A DNA stretch of 5,202 bases from positions 1 through 5,202 of the forward strand of contig VXZF01000559.1 in assembly GCA_009845645.1 (NCBI GenBank). Direction: 5' to 3'. The first letter of the stretch is position 1. Every line of letters begins with the position of its first letter. Of this stretch, positions 1 through 5,202 are shown piece by piece. The position numbers and the translations under genes were made by a program. The notes below the pieces were generated by a model. It worked only from the letters and a program-made list of their open reading frames with translations, was not told the DNA's origin and searched no databases. Source of the stretch: Gemmatimonadota bacterium (GTDB taxonomy: Bacteria > Latescibacterota > UBA2968 > UBA8231).

Positions 1-19
1 ATGTAGGACTGCTATATGT

Positions 20-28
20 TGCTAAAAT
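20..28 (+). promoter_or_regulatory. Probable extended -10 promoter element for dcd
   Basis: The sequence reads TG-C-TAAAAT, which is an extended -10 motif (TGn) followed by a hexamer matching TATAAT at five of six positions. Transcription would begin near position 35, giving a leader of about 25 bases before the dcd start codon, with the ribosome binding site GGAGG at 51-55. The -35 region would fall at the extreme left edge of the window, where no clear TTGACA-like hexamer is visible; extended -10 promoters often lack one. This is a motif match only. Confidence 0.4.
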
Positions 29-59
29 CGATTATGGACGAAAAAAGTCTGGAGGAAAA

Positions 60-632
60 ATGGTTCTCAGTGACCGCGTAATCAAGACGCTGCTGGCAGA
101 GGGCAAAATCGTCGTCAAGCCGCTAGGAGAGGGGTGCATTCAGCCGGCCAGCGTTGATGTGCATCTCGACAAACACATTCTCGTGTTCCGCAACTCGCGC
201 CGCCCATTCATCGACGTGCGCGAGGACTTGAGAGACTTAACCGAGATGGAGGAAATCGGCGAGCAGCCGTTTATGCTGCATCCGGGCGAGTTCGTACTGG
301 GCAGTACTCTTGAGACGATAGAGCTACCGGACGACTTGGTGGCGCGGCTGGAGGGCAAGAGTTCGCTGGGGCGCATCGGGCTGCTGATTCACTCGACCGC
401 AGGGTATGTGGATCCCGGCTGGAAGGGCCATCTGACGCTGGAGTTGAGCAATGTGGCGAATCTGCCCATCACGCTGTATCAAGGTATGAAGATAGGACAG
501 CTCTCGTTCCTACAGCTCTCGACGCCAGCGGACAGTCCCTACGGTTCGCCGGGGCTGGGCAGTAAGTACCAGGGACAGACCGTGCCCACGGCTAGCCGCG
601 CCTACCGGGATTTTGAGAGCGGCAAGGGTTAG
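60..632 (+). CDS. dcd: dCTP deaminase, probably bifunctional (dCTP to dUMP)
   Basis: This cytosolic enzyme of pyrimidine nucleotide synthesis deaminates dCTP. Enzymes of this subtype also hydrolyse the resulting dUTP to dUMP, the substrate of thymidylate synthase. The 190 residues match the usual length of the bifunctional DCD-DUT type of Mycobacterium and archaea. The signature [10 protein letters not shown] lies at residues 98-107, [11 protein letters not shown] at 111-121 and LELSN at 127-131. By comparison with the E. coli enzyme (Ser111, Arg115, Ala124, Glu138), the active-site residues would be Ser101, Arg105, Ala114 and catalytic Glu128. The HSTAG segment and the tail (GSKYQGQ at 167-173, then PTASR) follow the bifunctional enzymes, not the monofunctional E. 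coli form (HVTAH). The reading frame is open upstream to the window edge, but the ATG at 60 matches the family start (M-x-LSDR) and follows GGAGG by four bases. It is probably co-transcribed with the next gene. Identity is very secure; bifunctionality is inferred. Confidence 0.96.
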   Translation: MVLSDRVIKTLLAEGKIVVKPLGEGCIQPASVDVHLDKHILVFRNSRRPFIDVREDLRDLTEMEEIGEQPFMLHPGEFVLGSTLETIELPDDLVARLEGKSSLGRIGLLIHSTAGYVDPGWKGHLTLELSNVANLPITLYQGMKIGQLSFLQLSTPADSPYGSPGLGSKYQGQTVPTASRAYRDFESGKG

Positions 633-682
633 CAACTACAGGAACGTCTTTTGGAAGTAACAATCTATCCGAGGAGCCAATT

Positions 683-1576
683 ATGGTACAAATAGCCCCA
701 CTAGATCGCTCTCATCTTCCTCAGGTCTTGGCGCTCGTCAACAGTCATCTTAGCACCGTGATACCTGGGTGGAGTTTGACTGCCGATTACTTTTGGGAGC
801 GCCTGCAGAGCGAGCCGCAGGAGTACATCACTGATCCCTGGGTTGTCGAAAGGAAGTCCATTGTTGGCATAGTCAAGGATCGCGTTTGCGCGGCGGCGCA
901 TCTCCTCCGATACGGCGACGACACGCCCAGTAAGGGAATTGGCGACATTGATTGGATCTTGTTCTGGCCCGAAGAGCGCGAAGCTGGCGAGGCGGTTATG
1001 ACGGAGTGTCGGCGGCAGATGAAGGCTTGGCAGGTGGTGGATGAGCAGATCTCGGGTCCCTTGCCGGTTCCTGCTTGCGTGGGCATACCGGATGTCTGGC
1101 CGCACGTAAGCGGTCTGGTGGAGCAATTTGGCTATTCAGCGAATGGGGACATTGACGAATCCGTCTATGGTGGCACGCTGAATGAAATCTCTGCTCCTAG
1201 TGAGCCGCCAGTAAGCGATGTAACGATCCATCGCGAGGCAGGGGAATTCGGTACGCGATTTGTCGCGCGGTTAGATGGAAACGACATTGCGCATTGTGAA
1301 TGTATTGCAGATCTCACGCAAGGCGGCCAGTTACCTGCATTGGCAGGATGGGCGGAGCTTTCGGAGGTCGCAACGAGCGAAACGATGCGGAATCAGGGAG
1401 TTGGTTCGTGGGTCGTCGGTCACGCCGTTGAATGGCTACGGCTAGCTAAATGCGACCGGGTCGTGCTGTCTGTTGCGCGAGATGATGAAAAAGCGGGCGC
1501 AGGAAGGTTTTACCAGCGGTTTGGCTGGATGCCGCTGGTGCGACAAAAGCACTGGAGAAGACAGAAAGAACGTTGA
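683..1576 (+). CDS. GNAT-family N-acetyltransferase, two-domain form
   Basis: A predicted cytosolic acetyl-CoA-dependent acetyltransferase of unknown substrate. The C-terminal half (about residues 178-290) is a recognisable GNAT domain: strand beta4 at 224-231, the acetyl-CoA pyrophosphate loop RNQGVGS at 236-242, helix alpha3 at 243-256, strand beta5 (DRVVLSVAR) at 258-266, and motif B FYQRFGW at 276-282. The N-terminal half (about 1-165) begins like a second GNAT domain (LDRSHLPQVLALVN at 7-20) and ends with a similar EQFGY element at 147-151, but lacks a good pyrophosphate loop. It is therefore probably a catalytically dead, structural or substrate-binding domain. At 297 residues it is about twice the length of a single GNAT domain, as in tandem GNAT proteins such as mycothiol synthase, though nothing else points to that reaction. 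GAGGAG at 671-676 sits six bases before the start. It lies 50 bases after dcd on the same strand, with no clear terminator between them. Family is confident; function is unknown. Confidence 0.85.
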   Translation: MVQIAPLDRSHLPQVLALVNSHLSTVIPGWSLTADYFWERLQSEPQEYITDPWVVERKSIVGIVKDRVCAAAHLLRYGDDTPSKGIGDIDWILFWPEEREAGEAVMTECRRQMKAWQVVDEQISGPLPVPACVGIPDVWPHVSGLVEQFGYSANGDIDESVYGGTLNEISAPSEPPVSDVTIHREAGEFGTRFVARLDGNDIAHCECIADLTQGGQLPALAGWAELSEVATSETMRNQGVGSWVVGHAVEWLRLAKCDRVVLSVARDDEKAGAGRFYQRFGWMPLVRQKHWRRQKER

Positions 1577-1615
1577 ATTGACCGCTGTACTCTTTTCCGT
1601 CATGTCAAGGTGCCG

Positions 1616-1637
1616 GACTGCAACATCAGTTGAAGTC
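1616..1637. terminator. Imperfect hairpin between convergent genes, possible terminator
   Basis: The arms GACTGCAAC and GTTGAAGTC can pair across the loop ATCA. They form eight Watson-Crick pairs interrupted by one G-A mismatch. The hairpin lies in the 73-base gap between the ends of the GNAT gene and the oxygenase gene, where a bidirectional terminator would be expected. There is no run of T after it on the plus strand and none on the minus strand, and the stem is not GC-rich, so efficient intrinsic termination is doubtful. Confidence 0.3.
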
Positions 1638-1649
1638 GATGAATAATCT

Positions 1650-2510
1650 TCAGCAGGTCGCGTCCTTGCCTTCGCTGCCGTACACGGCGAGGCGTTCCTC
1701 TCTTGAGGTCTCGTCCTCGCTGACGCTGGAGGGGATGAAGTGGAGTTGCAGGGATCGCCGGCCTTGATCCGATCGGTTGGCAGGCGATCCGTGGTGCAGC
1801 CGACCGTGCCAGAACAGAATGCCCCCGGGCCTGAGCGGCACGGCGACGATGCGCTCCCTGGCCACGTCAGTATCGCAGATCTGCCAGTCCCGTCTGCTGA
1901 AGTGGATCACGGGCCCTTCGAGGTGGCTGCCCGGAATCACGTGCATGCAGCCGTTGTCGCGATGGGCCTCTTGCAAGGCGATCCACACGCTGATGATCTC
2001 TGTGTCCATGGGCAGATCGAAGTACGCGTGGTCCTGGTGCCAGGGTTTCTCGCGGCCGATGCGGGCCGGTTTCTGCATGGCCTGGTGGCGGTAGAGCTTG
2101 GCTGGTTCGCCCATCATGCCCCCGAGCACGTCCAGCAAGCGCGCGTCCTGGGCCAGTGAATCCAGGCGGGCATCGAAGCCGACCCACTGCTGCAGCTTGC
2201 GCACCAATGTCTGTCGCTTGCCATCCGAAGCGCCCGCCAGTTGATCCCTGACGCCGCGTTCGAACTGCACGCCCCTGAATCCCTGATTCTTGCCGTCGAT
2301 CAGATCTTCCACCGCTTTGATGGCATCGGCCATCTGCGCGTCCGAAAAGGCTCCCTCCACGGCGAGGAAGCCCTGCGCTTTGAAGCGCTCGATCTCAGAG
2401 TCGCCGACATGCTCCAAACCGTTGACTGGTTCGGCTTCTCCGGTCGGGACGTAGAGATCGGGGTCGTACGCTTCGCTTCCGTGCTCGTCTTCTACTGCGT
2501 TTTCAGTCAT
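1650..2510 (-). CDS. Phytanoyl-CoA dioxygenase (PhyH) family protein
   Basis: A predicted cytosolic non-haem iron oxygenase that would use Fe(II), O2 and 2-oxoglutarate to hydroxylate an unidentified substrate. The 286 residues carry the family core from about residue 37 (EIERFKAQGFLAVEGAFS, 39-56) onward. The facial triad is visible: His158 and Asp160 in WHQDHAYF (157-164), and the distal His240 in LHHGSPANRS (238-247). Arg251 or Arg252 lies 11-12 residues after it, where human PhyH has its 2-oxoglutarate-binding arginine. The segment CMHVIPGSH (188-196) is also typical. Residues 1-41 form an acidic extension with 13 Asp or Glu and no signal peptide. The start is supported because the core begins well before the next Met (60), and a weak AAGAGAG-type ribosome binding site precedes it. 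It is divergent from the propeller gene and convergent with the GNAT gene. Fold and cofactor are confident; this large bacterial family covers many substrates, and nothing here identifies one. Confidence 0.92.
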   Translation of the reverse strand: MTENAVEDEHGSEAYDPDLYVPTGEAEPVNGLEHVGDSEIERFKAQGFLAVEGAFSDAQMADAIKAVEDLIDGKNQGFRGVQFERGVRDQLAGASDGKRQTLVRKLQQWVGFDARLDSLAQDARLLDVLGGMMGEPAKLYRHQAMQKPARIGREKPWHQDHAYFDLPMDTEIISVWIALQEAHRDNGCMHVIPGSHLEGPVIHFSRRDWQICDTDVARERIVAVPLRPGGILFWHGRLHHGSPANRSDQGRRSLQLHFIPSSVSEDETSREERLAVYGSEGKDATC

Positions 2511-2529
2511 GGTCGGCTCTCTTTTTTGC

Positions 2530-2573
2530 TAACTCCAACTAAAGAATAGCGATCATCCGGTTTATCTCCAACT
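2530..2573 (-). repeat. Pair of 11-base direct repeats flanking the PhyH-gene promoter -10
   Basis: On the minus strand the copies read AGTTGGAGATA (2563-2573) and AGTTGGAGTTA (2530-2540), identical at 10 of 11 positions. They start 33 bases apart, about three helical turns, which places them on the same face of the DNA. The distal copy overlaps the candidate -35 hexamer and the proximal copy lies near the expected transcription start. The layout would suit an operator for a transcription factor, but the repeat is short and could be chance. Confidence 0.4.
2543..2571 (-). promoter_or_regulatory. Candidate weak promoter of the PhyH-family gene
   Basis: On the minus strand TTGGAG (2566-2571) and TATTCT (2543-2548) are separated by 17 bases. 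The -35 matches the sigma70 consensus at three of six positions and the -10 at four of six. Transcription would begin near 2536, giving a leader of about 26 bases. The poor -35 hexamer suggests a weak or activated promoter. Motif match only. Confidence 0.3.
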
Positions 2574-2784
2574 TTTGGCTACTCGGTAGATAGCCTTTGG
2601 CCTGGGCAGCCAAGCCGGGGGTTGCGCCGAGACGTGTGTGAGTTAGCGGCGCAGAACGCGCCCCGACCGTCGGTAGACTATTACATCTTGAGCAGCAGCT
2701 ATCTGGTCGCCAAATCCGGCCAGCGGGTCGAGTCAGAGCTAGAGGGTGTGCGGCTAAACAAGAAGATACATCCCCGTCACAATG

Positions 2785-2812
2785 TTGACGGTGATACAAG
2801 GCGCGGTATTTT
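2785..2812 (+). promoter_or_regulatory. Candidate sigma70-type promoter of the propeller gene
   Basis: TTGACG (2785-2790, five of six matches to the -35 consensus) and TATTTT (2807-2812, four of six matches to the -10) are 16 bases apart. Transcription would start near 2819, about 43 bases before the ATG at 2863. Because it lies after the ATG at 2782, it argues against that codon as the translation start. Confidence 0.45.
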
Positions 2813-2851
2813 CCTTGCAAAGCTATGCCCTCTCTCAACCATCCCTTAACC

Positions 2852-2855
2852 GGAG
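2852..2855 (+). promoter_or_regulatory. Ribosome binding site that decides the propeller gene start
   Basis: GGAG stands seven bases before the ATG at 2863. No comparable purine-rich site precedes the alternative in-frame ATG at 2782. The translation from 2863 goes almost at once into the family-like motif GSRRELFVD, whereas the 27 extra codons from 2782 encode nothing recognisable. Confidence 0.6.
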
Positions 2856-2862
2856 CCTCGCC

Positions 2863-4227
2863 ATGACCGCGCTCATCGCTTTGGGATCCCGCCGCGAATT
2901 ATTCGTCGATCACTTTCTCATTGAACACCTCAATGAGGCCGCTCTGCACTTGCACCCGCCCATTCGCCGCGAAGTGGTCTATCAAGTCTCCCAGCCCTGG
3001 GACAACGCCTGCACGGGTTGCTACAATCTCACTCAGGATGGGGACCGTGTCCTCCTGTACTACCGAGGCTTCTATCCGATTGGCGCGGACTACGCTGACG
3101 GTGCCGCCAGCCAGACCACCAACTTGGCCGTCAGCGCTGATGGTATTCACTTCAAGCAACCTGAACTGGGCTTGGTCGAATTCAACGGCACGCGCAAAAA
3201 CAACGTCCTCATCCAGGGTCACGAGAGCCACAATTTCTGCGTCTTCCTCGACGCCAACCCCGCGGCCGATCCGGCGCAGCGCTTCAAAGCCGTGGGCGGC
3301 ACGGGCCAGTCCAACTTGCACGGCTTTGCCTCGCCCGACGGCCTCCACTGGACCCCAGTCAAAGAAGGCCCCTTGGACGTCACCGGGGCCTTTGACTCGG
3401 TCAACGTCGCCCTATGGGACGCCCACATTGGACGCTATCGCCTCTTCAGCCGCTACTTTGACACAACCGGCGCTCGGGTGCGGGCCATCCAGAGTTGCAC
3501 TTCTGAAGATTTCATCCATTGGACACAGCCGCAGCCTCACCAGTACGCCGATGACGTGCCGCTGGAGCACTTCTACACCAATGCCACTACGCCTTGTCCC
3601 GGTGCCGAGCACATCCTGCTGTCGTTTCCCATGCGCTTTTTGCCCGAGCGCCAACTCGACATCAGCGCGATGGATTACCCCGGGTCGGGCTTGTCCGACG
3701 CGGTGTTTATGAGCAGCCGCGACGGCGTCCACTGGTACCGCCCCTTTATGGAAGCGTGGGTGCGCCCCGGCACGGATCAGCGCAACTGGTCCCATCGCAG
3801 TTGCACGCCTGCTCCTGGCTTGGTGCAAACTGCTGACGACGAATGGTCCATGTACCTTTCGGAAAACTACGGCTGGTCAACTAACCGCTTGCGCCGCGTG
3901 GTGGTGCGACCGCACGGTTTTGCCTCGGTGCGGGCCGGGTATAGAGGCGGTGAATTGCTCACCCGTCCCTTGCTGTTAGAAGGGGCCGCCTTGCGCCTTA
4001 ACTACGCGACCTCAGCGGCGGGGTCGCTGCGGGTGGAACTTCAGGACGAGTCGGGCCAGCCCCTGTCTGGGTATGCTTTGGAGGAGATGGACCCGATCTA
4101 CGGCGACCAACTCGACGCGCCAGTGGCTTGGAAAGCAGGCGGCGACTTGTCTGGGCTCAAGGGCCGTCCGGTGCGTCTTCGGGTGGTGTTACAGGACGCT
4201 GATTTGTTTGCCGTGCGGGCCGCGTGA
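2863..4227 (+). CDS. Glycosidase-like beta-propeller protein with C-terminal beta-sandwich
   Basis: I recognise the family but not a proven function. The 454-residue protein resembles uncharacterised proteins of Planctomycetes and related bacteria that are often annotated as GH32/GH43-like glycosidases. Propeller-type repeats of the form S-x-D-G-x-H-W occur at residues 91-97, 157-163, 214-220 (degenerate, D-F) and 285-291. As I recall the family, its marks include ELFVDHF (12-18), HFYTNATTP (236-244), RPGTDQRNW (301-309) and GGELLTRPLLLEG (362-374). The last opens a beta-sandwich (about 360-452) containing ASAAG-type and GD-containing loops: TSAAGSLRVELQD (383-395), YGD (413-415), VAW (421-423) and DLFAVR (447-452). 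Asp16 would be the candidate for the first-blade acidic residue, by analogy with clan GH-F/GH-J enzymes, but no catalytic set can be assigned. There is no signal peptide or membrane segment, so it is probably cytosolic. Its stop is 3 bases from that of the convergent DUF4956 gene. It could be a glycosidase, a glycan phosphorylase relative or a non-catalytic binder. Confidence 0.75.
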   Translation: MTALIALGSRRELFVDHFLIEHLNEAALHLHPPIRREVVYQVSQPWDNACTGCYNLTQDGDRVLLYYRGFYPIGADYADGAASQTTNLAVSADGIHFKQPELGLVEFNGTRKNNVLIQGHESHNFCVFLDANPAADPAQRFKAVGGTGQSNLHGFASPDGLHWTPVKEGPLDVTGAFDSVNVALWDAHIGRYRLFSRYFDTTGARVRAIQSCTSEDFIHWTQPQPHQYADDVPLEHFYTNATTPCPGAEHILLSFPMRFLPERQLDISAMDYPGSGLSDAVFMSSRDGVHWYRPFMEAWVRPGTDQRNWSHRSCTPAPGLVQTADDEWSMYLSENYGWSTNRLRRVVVRPHGFASVRAGYRGGELLTRPLLLEGAALRLNYATSAAGSLRVELQDESGQPLSGYALEEMDPIYGDQLDAPVAWKAGGDLSGLKGRPVRLRVVLQDADLFAVRAA

Positions 4228-4230
4228 AAG

Positions 4231-5166
4231 TTACGAGTTACTACCTCTCATTCTTACGTCGTTGATATAACCCTTGCCGCTTTCTTCAATATTCCGGACA
4301 AGGGAGAGCGACTTGACGGATTTTTTGAACCAAACGTCAAACACCACGACGACCGTTCCGTCCTCGTTATTGATCACGTCTGATACCTGCCAGCGCTTGG
4401 TATTGGAATTCAGGATCAGATCCGTTGCTTTTTGAACCTCCTCGACGTTCGTTGCATGCACTTCAATCTGCGCGTCACAGGGTTTCGGGGTGGGAATGGC
4501 CGTGTCGCCCGCTTCAGAGACTTGGGCCGATTTTTCGGGATAAACAATGGTCCAGCCGGATATTACGGCCGGCCGCGCGCCAAAATTGCTTTTCCACACA
4601 CCCAGCGCTATGGCGACGAACACCAACGATGCGAGGTACGCCACGGTAGTAAGCTGGGTGCCAGCCGCCAGTCCTATACCGATGGCCATAAACATGTACA
4701 CGGCATCTATCGGCTCTTCGAGTGAGGTGCGAAAGCGCACGGCGGCCACGATACCTGCCAAGCTAAACGCAAGGGCTAGACTACCCTTAACTAAAAAAAC
4801 GACCAGCGTTATGGAGGTAGGTATCACGAGCAGCGTGTGGGCAAAGGATTGACTGTATTTTTTGCGCGGTCGCGTCCAGCGATATACCCAAGTGACGGGG
4901 AGCGTAACTCCGAAGGCCAGCACCAAAGCGACCATGACTGGAATGGTGTGTGCCGGATCGATAAGCCGGGCTACCCCCTCTTCGATATTGCCGAGTGGAA
5001 ATGGAACGGTGTCGGCCCCGAACTCCAAGGATTTTGCTACGAAGATGCGTTTGCGCTCTTGGGCGACGTAATAGAGGATCTGGGGAAAGAGGTAAAAAAT
5101 CCCGCTGAGGGCTAAAAGCCATGCAGCGTAGTAAACGAGGAGACGTATGATCATGTTGTTGAGCAT
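4231..5166 (-). CDS. DUF4956-family multi-pass membrane protein
   Basis: A predicted inner-membrane protein of unknown function, 311 residues. Hydrophobic segments lie at about residues 6-33, 75-95, 109-126, 128-143, 154-169 and 173-191. The signature of the family is the stretch 130-169, with LAFSLAGIVAAVRFRT (130-147 region) followed by EEPIDAVYMFMAIGIGLAAG; the charged VRFRT at 142-147 next to a glycine-rich helix is its hallmark. A soluble C-terminal domain (about 231-308) has an alternating strand-helix pattern (QIEVHATNVEEVQKATDLIL, 233-252; TVVVVFDVWFK, 271-281) that resembles the small ferredoxin/ACT-like domain of MgtC-type proteins. AAGGAGGG at 5174-5181 is seven bases before the ATG, which fixes the start. 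In other bacteria this family often neighbours genes for VTC-type polyphosphate polymerases; here the upstream neighbour is outside the window. A link to polyphosphate is therefore only an inference. The gene looks somewhat less GC-rich than its neighbours. Confidence 0.82.
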   Translation of the reverse strand: MLNNMIIRLLVYYAAWLLALSGIFYLFPQILYYVAQERKRIFVAKSLEFGADTVPFPLGNIEEGVARLIDPAHTIPVMVALVLAFGVTLPVTWVYRWTRPRKKYSQSFAHTLLVIPTSITLVVFLVKGSLALAFSLAGIVAAVRFRTSLEEPIDAVYMFMAIGIGLAAGTQLTTVAYLASLVFVAIALGVWKSNFGARPAVISGWTIVYPEKSAQVSEAGDTAIPTPKPCDAQIEVHATNVEEVQKATDLILNSNTKRWQVSDVINNEDGTVVVVFDVWFKKSVKSLSLVRNIEESGKGYINDVRMRGSNS

Positions 5167-5173
5167 TATGTAT

Positions 5174-5181
5174 CCCTCCTT
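5174..5181 (-). promoter_or_regulatory. Strong ribosome binding site of the DUF4956 gene
   Basis: The minus strand reads AAGGAGGG, near-perfectly complementary to the 3' end of 16S rRNA, seven bases before the ATG ending at 5166. It favours Met1 over the nearby internal Met5. Only 21 bases remain beyond it before the window edge, so no promoter can be judged there. Confidence 0.7.
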
Positions 5182-5202
5182 AATTAGCTAGAACACCAAA
5201 CC

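Larger units (their letters stand above)
2511..2862. other. Non-coding divergent control region
   Basis: These 352 bases separate the divergent oxygenase and propeller genes. I see no credible gene: the open frames on both strands give low-complexity or family-less translations without ribosome binding sites. The region holds a weak minus-strand promoter with a repeat pair, a plus-strand promoter near its right end, and two short dyads in the middle: TTGGC/GCCAA at 2597-2601 and 2609-2613, and CCGAC-C-GTCGG at 2663-2673. The middle part (about 2575-2780) has no assigned role. Confidence 0.6.

Noticed and set aside
3..59. The dcd frame is open to the left edge, suggesting a longer N-terminus
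   Set aside because: The family normally starts at M-x-LSDR, and GGAGG plus a promoter-like element lie in this stretch.
701..1126. Minus-strand frames opposite the GNAT gene
   Set aside because: They have no family features and overlap a well-supported gene with its own ribosome binding site.
1740..2159. A plus-strand open frame opposite the oxygenase gene
   Set aside because: The minus strand encodes an intact PhyH core with its iron ligands; the plus frame is antisense and has no recognisable domain or ribosome binding site.
2663..2673. CCGAC-C-GTCGG dyad as an operator
   Set aside because: Five-base arms in GC-rich DNA are common by chance, there is no second copy, and it is about 110 bases or more from either promoter.
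2539..2849. Open frames on both strands in the divergent control region, considered as small genes or gene remnants
   Set aside because: The translations have no hydrophobic segment, domain or good start site, and they overlap promoter-like elements and the start of the propeller gene.
2921..3712. A 263-codon open frame on the plus strand within the propeller gene
   Set aside because: Its translation is rich in Ser, Thr, Pro and Ala with no family motifs, as expected from an out-of-frame reading of GC-rich coding DNA; the overlapping frame has clear conserved motifs.
1..5202. A search for CRISPR arrays, tRNA or rRNA genes, insertion sequence ends and tandem repeats
   Set aside because: No regularly spaced repeats, cloverleaf-like segments, rRNA motifs, transposase fragments or terminal inverted repeats were seen by eye.

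Overview
The window is bacterial and densely coded, with five complete genes: dcd(+), GNAT(+), PhyH(-), propeller protein(+), DUF4956(-). There are no RNA genes, CRISPR arrays, insertion sequences or attachment sites that I can support. The base composition looks moderately GC-rich, and ribosome binding sites of the GGAGG type precede several genes. Taxonomy cannot be settled from this sequence. A bifunctional-type dCTP deaminase of exactly 190 residues, a stand-alone phytanoyl-CoA-dioxygenase-like enzyme and a cytosolic glycosidase-like propeller protein occur together in poorly cultured lineages such as Chloroflexota, Poribacteria, Latescibacterota or Planctomycetota. That placement is an inference with low confidence.

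Layout. Positions 1-59 hold a probable extended -10 promoter and the ribosome binding site of dcd. Positions 60-632 encode dcd, which supplies dUMP for thymidylate synthesis. After 50 bases comes a 297-residue protein with a clear C-terminal GNAT acetyltransferase domain and a degenerate N-terminal half, probably co-transcribed with dcd. It converges on the PhyH-family Fe(II)/2-oxoglutarate oxygenase gene (1650-2510, minus). The 73-base gap between them contains an imperfect hairpin at 1616-1637.

Positions 2511-2862 (352 bases) are a non-coding divergent control region. It holds a weak promoter and a pair of near-identical direct repeats on the PhyH side, and a good sigma70-like promoter on the other side. 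That second promoter lies downstream of the first in-frame ATG of the next gene, so the gene very probably starts at 2863, not 2782. The gene at 2863-4227 encodes a 454-residue protein with a glycosidase-like beta-propeller and a C-terminal beta-sandwich. Its stop codon is only 3 bases from the stop codon of the convergent DUF4956 membrane protein gene (4231-5166, minus), whose upstream partner, if any, lies beyond the right edge.

How the genes work together. The dcd-GNAT pair may be one transcription unit, though no metabolic link between them is visible. The oxygenase and the propeller protein share a divergent control region and could belong to one carbohydrate or secondary-substrate pathway, but this is speculative. 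The DUF4956 protein belongs to a family often found beside VTC-type polyphosphate polymerase genes. I found no clear new multi-gene system here. The least understood items are the propeller protein, the DUF4956 protein, and the repeat pair upstream of the oxygenase gene.
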